This document shows positions 28,075 to 37,458 of a DNA stretch of 64,000 nt, one piece after another. The position numbers were made by a program, and so were the translations under genes. The DNA lies in contig NZ_AZCZ01000006.1 in NCBI RefSeq assembly GCF_001434055.1, positions 17,811 to 81,810 of the forward strand. The letters run 5' to 3'. The notes beneath the pieces are model-generated. The model had not been told where the DNA came from. It saw only the letters and a program-made list of their open reading frames with translations, and ran no database searches. Position 1 is the first letter of the stretch. Each line of letters begins with the position of its first letter. The stretch is from Levilactobacillus parabrevis ATCC 53295. GTDB lineage: Bacteria > Bacillota > Bacilli > Lactobacillales > Lactobacillaceae.

Positions 28075-28566
28075 ATGTTAATCTTTCTCTGGGCGGAAGG
28101 ACACAACGGTGTGATTGGCCAAAACGGGCAATTACCGTGGCACCTACCAGCCGACATGCACTTTTTCAAAACGGTCACGACAGGAAACACCATCGTGGCG
28201 GGGGCACGGACGTACAGATCATTTGGCCGATCGTTACCGAATCGTCAGAATATTGTGGTGACCCATCAACCGGCTAGTAATTTTCCTGATACGGTCATCG
28301 TACTAGATTCACTGGATGCTGTACGGACCTACGCAGCGGCGCATTCAGACGATAAAATATTCGTCGTCGGTGGCGCTCAGCTGTTTGTGGGCTTGCAAGA
28401 CGACGTGGACTTCCTGTACCGCACCGTGATTGATGCCAACTTCACCGGCGACACCTGGATGCCAGTCATGAACTATGAAAAATTCCAGTTGATTGCGACC
28501 CAACCGGGCATTCGCAACGATAAAAATCCTTACGACTATCACTTTGAACAGTATCAACGGCGTTAG
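28075..28566 (+). CDS. dfrA: Dihydrofolate reductase
   Basis: This enzyme reduces the dihydrofolate made by ThyA. The 163 residues follow E. coli numbering closely: D27 in LPADMHFF is the catalytic acid and R57 binds the glutamate tail. The segment that normally reads GRxT, residues 43-46, reads GART here, so the arginine that usually contacts the NADPH 2'-phosphate is alanine. The glycine pair VVGGAQLF is intact. The ATG at 28075 has GGAGG seven bases upstream; a GTG directly before it is too close. It is cotranscribed with thyA and ends at a bidirectional terminator. Confidence 0.94.
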   Translation: MLIFLWAEGHNGVIGQNGQLPWHLPADMHFFKTVTTGNTIVAGARTYRSFGRSLPNRQNIVVTHQPASNFPDTVIVLDSLDAVRTYAAAHSDDKIFVVGGAQLFVGLQDDVDFLYRTVIDANFTGDTWMPVMNYEKFQLIATQPGIRNDKNPYDYHFEQYQRR

Positions 28567-28679
28567 TCCTAGACAGTGTCATTAGCTACGCCATAGATCT
28601 GACTGTAACAGCTACTAAGGTGCTTGTGCTATAGGTGTGACTAACATTCAGACCCTGACTTTAGTTAAAAATTACAAAC

Positions 28680-28736
28680 AAAAAGACGTTGTGCCAGCGC
28701 CTCAGTTACGATTGAGGGTGTGGACAACGTCTTTTT
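28680..28736. terminator. Bidirectional terminator between dfrA and hlyIII
   Basis: AAAAAGACGTTGT at 28680-28692 and ACAACGTCTTTTT at 28724-28736 are perfect 13-bp complements, with CCTCA/TGAGG inside. It serves both converging units. Confidence 0.88.
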
Positions 28737-28756
28737 AAATCGTTTTTTATGTTGAT

Positions 28757-29398
28757 CTAGGCGTAGAACAAAATCGAGAAATACATCAGGCCTGTGCCCA
28801 GCATGACAAAGAGGTGCCAGATAACGTGACCGAACGGGACACCCTTGAAGCTATAAAGCACGGCGCCCGCAGTGAAGGCAACCCCACCGAGGAGCAGTAG
28901 CATGAAGCCGACGGGTCCCAGACCGCGGTACAGCGGGCCGATGCCCATCAGACACATCCAGCCCATCACCACGTAGATGACGGTGGAAAGGACTTGAAAC
29001 TTTCCCAGCCAGATAGCCTTATAGACGATGCCGGCGACGGCCATGGCCCAGATAATGCCGAACATCCACCAGCCGAGTTTACCGCCAACGACTAACAAAC
29101 TAAAGGGCGTATAGGTTCCCGCGATCAACAGATAAATCGCACAATGATCGAATATTTGAAAGACGTGGCTAGCACGGGTAAAGTACAAACTATGAAACAG
29201 CGTTGAGGCCAGATAGAATAAGACTAAAATGATGCCGTAGACCAGAAATGTGGTCATTCGGAGACTGCCGCCTTCGCTGTGTGCTCGTAGGATCAGAATG
29301 ACCAGACCGGCAATGCTCAACGCGGCACCGATTCCGTGAGTTACCGCATTAAGAACTTCATTGACAATCTGATACGTGCGACTCCGTTCCTTTTCCAA
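28757..29398 (-). CDS. Hemolysin III / PAQR family membrane protein
   Basis: This 213-residue protein has seven hydrophobic helices and the family motifs NEVLNAVTHGIG, STLFHS and, near the end, FGHVIWHLFV, whose histidines bind zinc in PAQR proteins. B. subtilis YplQ occupies a similar place. True hemolytic activity is not implied. The start is a TTG at 29398, chosen because AAGGAGG lies exactly seven bases upstream; an open frame 168 bases longer crosses the divergent promoter region. Confidence 0.88.
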   Translation of the reverse strand: MEKERSRTYQIVNEVLNAVTHGIGAALSIAGLVILILRAHSEGGSLRMTTFLVYGIILVLFYLASTLFHSLYFTRASHVFQIFDHCAIYLLIAGTYTPFSLLVVGGKLGWWMFGIIWAMAVAGIVYKAIWLGKFQVLSTVIYVVMGWMCLMGIGPLYRGLGPVGFMLLLLGGVAFTAGAVLYSFKGVPFGHVIWHLFVMLGTGLMYFSILFYA

Positions 29399-29422
29399 AC
29401 AAATTCCTCCTTCGTTGACTGT

Positions 29423-29440
29423 TATCAGAAAATTCTGATA
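29423..29440. promoter_or_regulatory. Palindrome between hlyIII and degV
   Basis: TATCAGAA and TTCTGATA are perfect 8-bp arms with two bases between them. An overlapping TCTGAT/ATCAGA pair shares the right arm. The site lies in the divergent promoter region, upstream of both start codons. Confidence 0.5.
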
Positions 29441-29465
29441 ATCAGACGGCGAGTTAGTAGAATTA

Positions 29466-29494
29466 CTGAAAAAATTCAACAATTCTGCTATACT
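29466..29494 (+). promoter_or_regulatory. degV promoter
   Basis: CTGAAA at 29466-29471 and TATACT at 29489-29494 are 17 bases apart, and TGC precedes the -10. Confidence 0.6.
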
Positions 29495-29564
29495 ATTACC
29501 GTATGTTCCATTACGCATATTGTAGCATAAACCAAAATCTCTGGTCAGAAAGAGTGGGATACCC

Positions 29565-30416
29565 ATGGCTAAAATTAAAATTGTTGCGGATTCTTCTGCC
29601 GGTCTAACCGACCAGCAAATCCAGGATTACAATATTACCATTATCCCGTTGACGGTCATGATCGATGACACCATTTACGTTGAACGGGAATCAATCACCA
29701 ATCAAGAATTTATTGACAAGATGAAGACGTCCAAGACGTTGCCAAAGACGAGTCAACCACCATTAGGTAAGTTCGTGGAGACCTTCGATAAGTTGGGCGA
29801 GGACGGTAGCTCCGTCATCTGCTTCAATATGTTGGCGGCTATCAGTGGCACGGTGCATACCGCCGAACAGGCTGCGCAGCTGTCTAAGACCGATGTCACG
29901 GTCGTTGATACGCAGTATACCGACCAAGCAATGGCCTTTCAAGTGATTGAGGCAGCCAAGTTGGCCGCTGAAGGTGCCGACAAACAGGCCATTTTAGACC
30001 GTGCCGTTGCCGTTCGTGACCATACCAAGCTGTTCATGGGCGTGGTTACCCTGGAAAACATTTTAAAGGGTGGTCGCCTCAGTCGGGCTGCCGGCATGCT
30101 GACGTCACTGTTAAACATCAAGATCGTTTTACAGGTAACTGGCGGTGAGCTGAAGATTCGGGCTAAGGGTCGTGGTATGAAGACTATCGACCGGTACTTT
30201 GACAAAGTTTACGAACAAATCAAGCAGACGCCGGACATCGTGTCTATCGGCATTTCGCACGTGGAAGCCTTCGAATCAATTGATAAGATTCAGGGCCATC
30301 TGCACGAGATTTTACCCGATAAGAACGTACTTGTGCGGGAAACGGTACCCATCATTGCCACCCATGGGGGCCCTGGTGCCTTCGCATTGATGTATTACAC
30401 CGATCCTACTAAATAA
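29565..30416 (+). CDS. DegV family fatty-acid-binding protein
   Basis: This 283-residue cytoplasmic protein has the DegV fold: an N-terminal lobe beginning KIKIVADSSAGL and a C-terminal lobe, with a fatty acid held between them. Related FakB proteins present fatty acids to the kinase FakA for phospholipid synthesis; whether this one does so is an inference. Motifs visible are KTSQPP (about 61-66), GGRLSRAAG and THGGPGAFAL near the end. The ribosome binding site is weak. A promoter and a terminator bracket it as a single gene. Confidence 0.9.
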   Translation: MAKIKIVADSSAGLTDQQIQDYNITIIPLTVMIDDTIYVERESITNQEFIDKMKTSKTLPKTSQPPLGKFVETFDKLGEDGSSVICFNMLAAISGTVHTAEQAAQLSKTDVTVVDTQYTDQAMAFQVIEAAKLAAEGADKQAILDRAVAVRDHTKLFMGVVTLENILKGGRLSRAAGMLTSLLNIKIVLQVTGGELKIRAKGRGMKTIDRYFDKVYEQIKQTPDIVSIGISHVEAFESIDKIQGHLHEILPDKNVLVRETVPIIATHGGPGAFALMYYTDPTK

Positions 30417-30431
30417 ATAAGTGTTAATCGA

Positions 30432-30463
30432 GAAAAGGGGTGGCACGGCCACCGCTTTTTCTT
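30432..30463 (+). terminator. Rho-independent terminator of degV
   Basis: GGTGGC and GCCACC close on a 3-base loop, with an outer A-rich/T-rich stem ending in five T. It sits just before the next ribosome binding site. Confidence 0.75.
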
Positions 30464-30484
30464 TATCCCGAGGGGGGATTCTTA

Positions 30485-31414
30485 GTGAAAAATGCAAAAG
30501 GACTCAGTAAAATCGTGGGAATTGCCCTACTGATTGTGCTTGTCACGCTGGCTGTCTTAACTTACTGGCATCCGGGCGCACGGACCACACTCAATGGCAC
30601 ACATCCCAATGCCGTTAACCGCCGGAAGGTTGTCCGGGTCGTGGCACTCGGTGACTCGCTAACGCAAGGGGTTGGTGATCAACAGGACAAGGGCGGTTAC
30701 ACGCAGCGTCTCAAGACCAAGATTCACCACCACGATAAGGTCAAGGTCATCATGCACAACTACGGCAAGTCCGGCGATCGCAGTGATCAGATTGAAAAAC
30801 GCTTGGTCGATAGTAAAACGATGCAACGACAGGTTGAAAAATCACAGGCCATTGTGATGACAGTTGGGGGTAACGACCTTCTGCAGACGCTGACCAAGAA
30901 CGTTACGATCAATCAACAATCAAAGCTCAACACACAACTAGACGGCGCGCAGGCCACGTATCAGCAGAAGCTCAAGAGTCTGCTGAACACCGTCCGCAAG
31001 TATAATCCGACTGCGCCAATCTTCCTGTATACCATTTATAATCCAGTCTACGTGTATTTTGCCAATATTGATCAAGTCACGAATGCCGTTGACGACTGGA
31101 ACGCGACAACGACTAAAACGGCCAAGTCCTACAAGAACCTCTATATGGTCGACATCAGTCGGGCATTATCAGTGGGCCAATTCAAGTCTGCCACCCAACA
31201 GGCCAAACTGAAGCGCACGTCACAGGATGTCAATAATGGCAAGATCTCAACGAAGACTTTCCAGGAAACCATTCTGGCGAGTGACGCGAGTGATGAATTG
31301 AATAATTACCTGTCACCAGCGGACCATTTTCATCCGAATGCTAAAGGATACCGCCTGATGACGCGCTACGTCTTCAAGGAAATGCAGGCTCATGAGCAAT
31401 GGCTGTTGAAGTAG
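30485..31414 (+). CDS. SGNH/GDSL-type esterase, YpmR-like
   Basis: This 309-residue protein has an N-terminal membrane anchor or signal helix (about 9-27, IVGIALLIVLVTLAVLTYW) and an extracytoplasmic SGNH hydrolase domain. The four family blocks are GDSLTQG (catalytic serine), the glycine in NYGKSGDRS, GGNDL, and DHFHPNAKGY (catalytic aspartate and histidine). It probably cleaves ester bonds of lipids or wall polymers; the substrate is unknown. A GTG with a G-rich site upstream is chosen as the start. ypmS follows, as in B. subtilis. Confidence 0.88.
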   Translation: MKNAKGLSKIVGIALLIVLVTLAVLTYWHPGARTTLNGTHPNAVNRRKVVRVVALGDSLTQGVGDQQDKGGYTQRLKTKIHHHDKVKVIMHNYGKSGDRSDQIEKRLVDSKTMQRQVEKSQAIVMTVGGNDLLQTLTKNVTINQQSKLNTQLDGAQATYQQKLKSLLNTVRKYNPTAPIFLYTIYNPVYVYFANIDQVTNAVDDWNATTTKTAKSYKNLYMVDISRALSVGQFKSATQQAKLKRTSQDVNNGKISTKTFQETILASDASDELNNYLSPADHFHPNAKGYRLMTRYVFKEMQAHEQWLLK

Positions 31415-31448
31415 GCTATGCTCAGGTTGAAACAAGGAGGAATTAGTT

Positions 31449-32051
31449 ATGCAGCGTCATTCAGCTCCAAAAGTTAAATCCCAACGAAACTGGTGGAAGT
31501 GGGGCTTCCTGGCTCTGGTCGCCGTGCTGGTCATTGCGATGATCACGGTCGGCGTCAAGGCCATGGGAACGACTAAAGTCGCTTCAACGGCTACGCCAGC
31601 GACGAAGACCACTAACATCGATGTCACTCTGAATAAGAAGCAGGTCAATGCGCTCGCCGACTACTATGTCAATAAGTCGTTGAAGGGTCAGGACGTGAAG
31701 TACAGCTTTCAAGTGACCGATCACGCCATCTTGACGGGATCAACGAAGGTTTTAGGCGCCAATGTTAATTTTGTTTTACTCCTGAAGCCGACCGTGTTAT
31801 CCTCAGGAGACGTGCAATTGAAGGCTGAGAAGCTCTCCATTGGATCGCTTCCCGTGCCTGTGAGCTTCGTGATGAGCTACATTGCGAAGAACTACCCGCT
31901 GCCTAAATGGGTCGCGATGAACAGTAGAGCGCAGACCGCCACGCTTCACCTGACGGCCATTGGCAACGGGAAGAAGCTCTCGTATGCCGCTAAAAAGATT
32001 GATATGTCTGGTGCCGGTAAGTTTGTTTTCCAAGCTCGGATTCCAGACTAA
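31449..32051 (+). CDS. ypmS: YpmS family protein (DUF2140)
   Basis: This 200-residue protein has one N-terminal membrane helix (about 16-38) and an extracytoplasmic domain of the DUF2140 type, recognised from LNKKQVNALADYYVNKSL and the following beta-rich pattern. Its function is unknown; it always follows the YpmR-type esterase, which suggests a shared envelope role. AAGGAGG precedes the ATG. Confidence 0.85.
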   Translation: MQRHSAPKVKSQRNWWKWGFLALVAVLVIAMITVGVKAMGTTKVASTATPATKTTNIDVTLNKKQVNALADYYVNKSLKGQDVKYSFQVTDHAILTGSTKVLGANVNFVLLLKPTVLSSGDVQLKAEKLSIGSLPVPVSFVMSYIAKNYPLPKWVAMNSRAQTATLHLTAIGNGKKLSYAAKKIDMSGAGKFVFQARIPD

Positions 32052-32066
32052 CTAAGGAGGCACTTC

Positions 32067-32288
32067 ATGCCCAAGACGTTTTACCAATATTTAATGACCC
32101 AACGTAATCCTGAAAGCTACGATCCCATCGCAACTTTTGCCAACAATGCCTTTCTCGACAGCTCGTTTCCCAAGCAGGATACGGAGTTTGATTCTTTGTC
32201 CAAGTATCTTGAAGAGAACGCGCCTTATCTACCATCAATGACGATCTTCGATGACGCCTGGCAGATGTATTTGGCAGCATTGGCTTAG
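32067..32288 (+). CDS. YozE family small protein
   Basis: This 73-residue helical protein has the YozE pattern: [11 protein letters not shown] at the start, then [14 protein letters not shown], and a tryptophan-containing last helix. The family is restricted to Firmicutes and its role is not known. AAGGAGG lies upstream and it is 15 bases behind ypmS in the same unit. Confidence 0.87.
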   Translation: MPKTFYQYLMTQRNPESYDPIATFANNAFLDSSFPKQDTEFDSLSKYLEENAPYLPSMTIFDDAWQMYLAALA

Positions 32289-32335
32289 GCTAATTATGTA
32301 CGTGACACTCCAAGTAAACTCTTTAAAGAGGTCAG

Positions 32336-32385
32336 TATAATTTTGCCCAATATGGAATCAACATATGGCAAATTTTGGGCAAATT
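32336..32385 (+). promoter_or_regulatory. rbgA promoter -10 and adjoining GGCAAA repeats
   Basis: A perfect TATAAT lies at 32336-32341. Directly behind it are TTTGCCCAA (32342-32350) and its exact inverse TTGGGCAAA (32375-32383). GGCAAATT occurs twice in direct orientation at 32367-32374 and 32378-32385, eleven bases apart. This looks like a multi-site operator or a leader hairpin at the transcription start. Confidence 0.5.
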
Positions 32386-32443
32386 CTAACAAATTCAAGA
32401 ACACCGAGGCGTCAAGCCCTTGGTATCAAAGGAGTTATAAACT

Positions 32444-33307
32444 ATGGCAGTCATTCAATGGTTTCCAGGTCATATGGCGAAAGCGATTCGGCAGATGGAA
32501 GAAAACGTCCACCTAGTCGACATCGTCTTTGAGCTTGTTGATGCCCGGATTCCTGCTTCTTCACGTAATCCCGAAGTGACTCGGATTGCGAAGAACAAGC
32601 CACATTTGATTATTTTAACGAAAAAGGACCTGGCCGATTCTCAACAGACGGCGGCTTGGTTAAATTACTACCGGGCACAGGGACAACCAGCCATTGCCAT
32701 CGACTCACGGGCCAACGTGACCCCTAAGCAAATCACCAAGATTGCCATGGGCATCTTGTCCGATAAGCTGGTGGCCGAACAGGAAAAGGGCCTCAAAGAA
32801 CGGCCAATGCGCGCCATGACGGTTGGTGTGCCCAACGTGGGGAAATCAACGTTACTGAATCACCTAGTTAATCGGAAGGCCGCTCAAGTTGGCGATACTC
32901 CTGGTGTCACCAAAGGCCAACAGTGGTTGCGCTCCAGTAAACATCTGGAATTGCTCGACACTCCCGGTATTCTCTGGCCCAAGTTCAAGAACCAAGAGAC
33001 AGCACAGAAATTAGCGTTGACTGGTGCGATTAAAGAAAAGCTCTACGCCAAGGACGACGTTGCTCTCTTTGCACTCAACTTCTTCCGCACCTATCACCGG
33101 GCAGCCTTGATTGACCGTTACCATTTAGTCGAAGCTGATCTCGACCTGAGTGACGTGGACTTGCTCTTGAAGATCACGGAAAAGGTCGGTATGCGTGACG
33201 ACTACCTGCGAGCCAGCGACCGATTGATTCTGGATGCGCGGCACAAGAAGCTCGGTGGCTTCACGTTAGACCGCGCACCACAGGCAGGCGACGCACATAA
33301 TGGCTAA
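32444..33307 (+). CDS. rbgA: Ribosome biogenesis GTPase RbgA (YlqF)
   Basis: RbgA is a circularly permuted GTPase needed for the last steps of 50S assembly. In the 287 residues the NKxD-type motif (TKKD) comes before the P-loop GVPNVGKST and DTPG, confirming the permuted order, and the C-terminal ANTAR-like helical domain follows. AAAGGAG lies upstream. Its end overlaps rnhB by eight bases, a conserved pairing in Bacilli. Confidence 0.96.
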   Translation: MAVIQWFPGHMAKAIRQMEENVHLVDIVFELVDARIPASSRNPEVTRIAKNKPHLIILTKKDLADSQQTAAWLNYYRAQGQPAIAIDSRANVTPKQITKIAMGILSDKLVAEQEKGLKERPMRAMTVGVPNVGKSTLLNHLVNRKAAQVGDTPGVTKGQQWLRSSKHLELLDTPGILWPKFKNQETAQKLALTGAIKEKLYAKDDVALFALNFFRTYHRAALIDRYHLVEADLDLSDVDLLLKITEKVGMRDDYLRASDRLILDARHKKLGGFTLDRAPQAGDAHNG

Positions 33308-34085
33308 GCAACCCAGTCTCGCCAGTCTCAAGCAAGAACTGGCGGATGTTACCAGTCTCGCAGACCCCCGTCTCGACGTGCTGGCGACCGATTCACGTAA
33401 AGGGGCCCAGTTACTCCTGACACAGATCAAACGGCGCTTAAACAAGCAGGCAGAGGCTGAGGCAGCCTTTCAAGAACGCTTACACTACGAGCGTGATCTA
33501 TGGGCGATGGGCAAGCTGGTCGCCGGTATCGATGAAGTCGGCCGGGGGCCATTGGCGGGCCCCGTCGTCACGAGTGCGGTTATTCTGCCGCAAAGCTTCG
33601 ACATTCCATTGGTGAACGACTCCAAACAGTTGACGCCTAAGGAGCGCGAACGCTTGTATCCGTTGATTCTCGCGCAGGCCACTGCCGTTAGCATCGGTAT
33701 TGGCAGTAGTGAACTAATTGACCAGATCAATATTTATCAGGCTACGCGGGTCGCCATGCAGCGTGCCGTTCTGGGCCTCGGCGTTGCGCCACAGCACTTG
33801 ATTGTTGACGCCATGCAGATCCCGGTTGATTTGCCGCAAACGCGACTGATCAAGGGGGACGCCAAGAGCGCCAGCGTGGCCGCGGCCAGTATCGTCGCCA
33901 AAGTCTACCGAGATCATCTGATGGACACGTATGATCGGCTGTATCCGGGCTATGGCTTCAAAAAAAATGCCGGTTACGGAACGGATGAACACCTTGCGGG
34001 ACTAACGGATCGGGGTGTGACCCCAATTCACCGGAAAACTTTTTCGCCTGTTCAAAAAATAATTGCCGCTCAATCACGGAGTTAG
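33300..34085 (+). CDS. rnhB: Ribonuclease HII
   Basis: RNase HII removes ribonucleotides misincorporated into DNA. The 261 residues have an extra N-terminal segment of about 75 residues, usual in Firmicutes, then the catalytic domain with AGIDEVGRGPLAGPVV and the further acidic residues of IVDAMQIP and DHLMD. It is translationally coupled to rbgA and followed by dprA 27 bases on. Confidence 0.95.
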   Translation: MAKQPSLASLKQELADVTSLADPRLDVLATDSRKGAQLLLTQIKRRLNKQAEAEAAFQERLHYERDLWAMGKLVAGIDEVGRGPLAGPVVTSAVILPQSFDIPLVNDSKQLTPKERERLYPLILAQATAVSIGIGSSELIDQINIYQATRVAMQRAVLGLGVAPQHLIVDAMQIPVDLPQTRLIKGDAKSASVAAASIVAKVYRDHLMDTYDRLYPGYGFKKNAGYGTDEHLAGLTDRGVTPIHRKTFSPVQKIIAAQSRS

Positions 34086-34112
34086 TCTTAAAGAGACTAG
34101 GAGGTTGTTAAC

Positions 34113-35006
34113 TTGCAACTGACACTTCGTGATTTTTTCATGCGCTTAAATTTGGTGACCGGGGTCGGCCAGCGGACCGCTAATCGTTGTTGGCGGTGGC
34201 TAGACCGTCACCCCGAAATTCACCATGTCGACCCAACCGTTATTTCCCAATTTGCCGATGAATTGACCCTGACCACCGCGGTGACAAATGCTCTGCATCT
34301 CGAATTATTCAGTCGGGACATGAACGACACCGTGACGGAGAACCTAACGCACAGCGGTTGTCTGACGATTGTCGACGCCGCGTATCCGATACAGTTAAGG
34401 GAAACGTATGCGCCACCGCTCGCCCTGTACTTTCTAGGAGACCTCCGGCGCCTGCAAGCCTCTCAGCTAGCGGTGGTGGGGTCACGCCAGCCGACCGATT
34501 ACGCCGTTCGGGCCATGCGGTTGCTCTTGCCGGCCGTGGTGGAGCAACGGGTGTGCCTGGTCTCGGGTCTAGCCCAGGGCGTTGACACCCTGGCTCATCA
34601 GGTGGCATTAGCACACAGAGGAACGACGATTGCAGTGATCGGTACCGGTTTGGATAAATGTTATCCAGCCGCCAATCGCGACCTCATGGCGACACTAGCT
34701 CATCAGCAGTTAGTTCTGTCGGAATATCCGTGGGGGACGAACGGTGCCCGACACCACTTTCCCGAACGGAATCGAATCATTGCCGGTCTGGCGCAGAGTG
34801 TACTGGTTGTCGAGGCGGCCCATCACTCTGGCAGTCTGATCACAGCCAATATTGCCCTGCAGGAAAATCGAAATGTACTGGCCGTTCCGGGGACGATTGA
34901 TGGCAAAAATTCCGTTGGTACCAACGAATTAATTCTCGCTGGGGCAAAGCCAATCTTGAATTCTGAACATATAATAGAAGAACTTTTAGTTGACAAGGTA
35001 CCCTGA
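34113..35006 (+). CDS. dprA: DNA-processing protein DprA
   Basis: DprA protects incoming single-stranded DNA during transformation and loads RecA. The 297 residues have a SAM-like N-terminal region and a Rossmann core with VVGSRQPTDYA, VSGLAQGVDTLAH, GTGLDKCYPAANR and the PERNRIIAGL motif. The C-terminal winged helix of longer members is missing. The start is a TTG with AGGAGG eight bases upstream. Presence of dprA does not by itself show natural competence. Confidence 0.94.
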   Translation: MQLTLRDFFMRLNLVTGVGQRTANRCWRWLDRHPEIHHVDPTVISQFADELTLTTAVTNALHLELFSRDMNDTVTENLTHSGCLTIVDAAYPIQLRETYAPPLALYFLGDLRRLQASQLAVVGSRQPTDYAVRAMRLLLPAVVEQRVCLVSGLAQGVDTLAHQVALAHRGTTIAVIGTGLDKCYPAANRDLMATLAHQQLVLSEYPWGTNGARHHFPERNRIIAGLAQSVLVVEAAHHSGSLITANIALQENRNVLAVPGTIDGKNSVGTNELILAGAKPILNSEHIIEELLVDKVP

Positions 35007-35034
35007 CTTGAAATACCATGAGTGGGATTATAGT
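34990..35034 (+). promoter_or_regulatory. Candidate topA promoters
   Basis: Two options overlap: TTGACA at 34990-34995 with TACCAT 18 bases on, and TTGAAA at 35008-35013 with TATAGT at 35029-35034 (15 bases). A small palindrome ACGAAC/GTTCGT at 35044-35060 lies in the leader. Confidence 0.4.
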
Positions 35035-35138
35035 GAAAAAATTACGAACACCACGTTCGTCGTAAAAACAAGTAAGTAGGGGTAAGGAAGCGCGTTCAGC
35101 GGGGCTTTATCACCTACCAACCGAGGGAGTAATGTGAT

Positions 35139-37250
35139 TTGCCGACTAAGTCAAAAGCGAAAGCTAGTACAAAGAAGCGGCGGAAACCGCAAAAAAAATT
35201 AGTTATCGTGGAATCACCGGCTAAAGCCAAGACGATTGAAAAATATTTAGGGCGGACCTACAAGGTCGTTCCTAGTCTCGGCCACGTCAGAGATTTACCT
35301 AAGAGTTCGATGGGAATCGACTTCGATAACAACTACGACCCGCATTACATTTCCATTCGGGGTAAGGGCGATGTGATCAAGGGGTTGCGGGCTGAAGCCA
35401 AGAAGGCCAAAGCCGTCTACCTCGCATCTGACCCTGACCGTGAAGGAGAATCAATTGCCTGGCACTTGGCGCACATCCTGAACTTGGACGTCAACGACAA
35501 AAACCGGGTCACTTTTAACGAAATTACCAAAGACGCCGTCAAGGAAGCCTTTAAGACGCCCCGAACAATCGACATGAACCTGGTCAATGCGCAACAGGCC
35601 CGCCGGATTCTGGACCGGTTAGTGGGATACTCAATCTCACCACTGCTCTGGAAAAAGGTTAAGAAGGGTCTGAGTGCCGGTCGGGTGCAATCCATCGCCT
35701 TGTCACTAATCATCGAACGGGAAAAGGAAATCAAAGCGTTCCAACCCGAAGAATACTGGACGATCGATGCCGACTTCAAGAAGTCCCGGAGTACCTTTGG
35801 TGCCAGTTTCTATGGTCTCAATGGGAAAAGGGCCGGCTTGAAAGATAACGCCGCCGTTCAAGATGTGCTGGCTAAACTGGATAAAAAGGGTGACTTTGAC
35901 ATCACCAACGTGGTTCGGAAGGAACGGAAACGTTCGCCGCAACCACCATTTACCACCAGCTCCATGCAACAGGACGCTAACCGGAAGTTGAACTTCCGAA
36001 CGCGGAAGACCATGATGGCCGCCCAACAGCTTTACGAAGGAATCAACTTGGGTAAGGAAGGTACACAGGGGCTCATCACCTATATGCGGACCGACTCGAC
36101 GCGGATTTCCAGTATCGCTAAGCACGAGGCCTCAACCTTCATTCATGAGAAATACGGTGCCGAATACGCCGCAACCAAGCCCATCAAGGGTAAGTTGCCA
36201 GAAGGGGCGCAGGATGCCCATGAAGCCATCCGGCCAACCTCCGTATTCCGGACACCAGCTAGCCTGAAGGAACGTCTGAACAAGGATCAATTCCGGTTAT
36301 ACCAATTGATCTGGAATCGCTTTGTGGCCAGTCAAATGACCAACGCTATCATGGATACCATGGCGGTAACGCTGAACCAAAACGGCGTGACGTTCCGGGC
36401 CAACGGATCCAAGATGAAGTTTGAAGGGTTCTTAAAGATCTACAAGGATGGTAAGGAAAAGGACAATCTCCTGCCCGACCTCGAAATCGGTGACCAGGTT
36501 AAACTGGCCAAGACCGATCCGGCCCAACATTTCACGCAGCCACCTGCACGTTATTCCGAAGCCAACCTGATCAAGGCGCTGGAAGAAAACGGTGTAGGTC
36601 GGCCATCAACCTATGCGCCAACGCTGGATACTATCCAACGCCGGTACTACGTCAAGTTGGTCGGTCGGCGATTTGAACCCACTGAACTGGGTGAAATCGT
36701 GGATAACATCATCAACGACTACTTCCCAGATATCGTCGACGTTGGCTTTACGGCCGACTTGGAAGGCGAACTGGATAGCGTTGAAGAAGGCAAGCAGGAC
36801 TGGGTCAAGATTATTGATGACTTCTACAAACCATTCTCGACCGAAGTTGCCCATGCCGAGGATGCCATCGAAAAGATCCAGATTCGTGACGAACCAGCCG
36901 GCTTTGACTGTGATATCTGTGGTGCTCCAATGGTCATCAAGATGGGCCGCTATGGGAAGTTCTACGCTTGCTCCCGGTTCCCAGATTGCCGCAATACCAA
37001 GCCAATCGTTAAGGAAATCGGTGTCGTTTGTCCCGTTTGTCATAAGGGCCAAGTCATCGAACGCAAGTCCAAGAAGAACCGAATCTTCTACGGTTGTTCC
37101 CGTTACCCCGACTGTGACTTTGTCTCATGGGACAAGCCAGTCGGCCGTGATTGCCCGAAAGATGGTCACTATCTGGTCGCCAAGAAGATTCGTGGCGGTA
37201 TTCAGATTGTTTGTCCAAACGGCGACTACGAAGAAGCCCCGCAGAAGTAG
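35139..37250 (+). CDS. topA: DNA topoisomerase I
   Basis: TopA relaxes negative supercoils by cutting one strand. The 703 residues contain an N-terminal TOPRIM domain ([19 protein letters not shown], and DPDREGE), the catalytic gate domain with Y315 in [11 protein letters not shown], and C-terminal zinc modules: CDICG...CSRFPDC and CPVCH...CSRYPDC are complete, while a third keeps only two cysteines. The start is TTG with GAGGGAG nine bases upstream and a lysine-rich N-terminal extension. In Bacillus and many lactobacilli trmFO and xerC follow; here two minus-strand genes intervene. Confidence 0.97.
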   Translation: MPTKSKAKASTKKRRKPQKKLVIVESPAKAKTIEKYLGRTYKVVPSLGHVRDLPKSSMGIDFDNNYDPHYISIRGKGDVIKGLRAEAKKAKAVYLASDPDREGESIAWHLAHILNLDVNDKNRVTFNEITKDAVKEAFKTPRTIDMNLVNAQQARRILDRLVGYSISPLLWKKVKKGLSAGRVQSIALSLIIEREKEIKAFQPEEYWTIDADFKKSRSTFGASFYGLNGKRAGLKDNAAVQDVLAKLDKKGDFDITNVVRKERKRSPQPPFTTSSMQQDANRKLNFRTRKTMMAAQQLYEGINLGKEGTQGLITYMRTDSTRISSIAKHEASTFIHEKYGAEYAATKPIKGKLPEGAQDAHEAIRPTSVFRTPASLKERLNKDQFRLYQLIWNRFVASQMTNAIMDTMAVTLNQNGVTFRANGSKMKFEGFLKIYKDGKEKDNLLPDLEIGDQVKLAKTDPAQHFTQPPARYSEANLIKALEENGVGRPSTYAPTLDTIQRRYYVKLVGRRFEPTELGEIVDNIINDYFPDIVDVGFTADLEGELDSVEEGKQDWVKIIDDFYKPFSTEVAHAEDAIEKIQIRDEPAGFDCDICGAPMVIKMGRYGKFYACSRFPDCRNTKPIVKEIGVVCPVCHKGQVIERKSKKNRIFYGCSRYPDCDFVSWDKPVGRDCPKDGHYLVAKKIRGGIQIVCPNGDYEEAPQK

Positions 37251-37293
37251 GGGGCTGCGCGGAATCGTTGCTAAAATTCAAACCTGTTTCACT

Positions 37294-37326
37294 GGCGTTG
37301 ACCTCTCGGGGTCAGCGCCTTTTTTG
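37294..37326 (+). terminator. Rho-independent terminator of topA
   Basis: GGCGTTGACC and GGTCAGCGCC form a strong stem with one G-U pair, followed by six T. Confidence 0.88.
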
Positions 37327-37348
37327 ATCTTACACTTATTACTAATGT

Positions 37349-37378
37349 AAAAAGTGCCGAGTTTGTCTCACTTTTTTT
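37349..37378. terminator. Second hairpin behind topA
   Basis: AAAAAGTG at 37349-37356 and CACTTTTT at 37369-37376 pair, with a seven-T run after the right arm. It could act in either direction. Confidence 0.5.
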
Positions 37379-37458
37379 GAACAATCGTTTTAACCAGACA
37401 ATCATGCCCCCCCAACGGTAGCAATATTGTCGACGGGCATTTAGCGTTTTGCGCTACG

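Noticed and set aside
35044..35060. ACGAAC/GTTCGT in the topA leader as a LexA box
   Set aside because: The half-sites are five bases apart instead of four, which LexA-type boxes do not tolerate.
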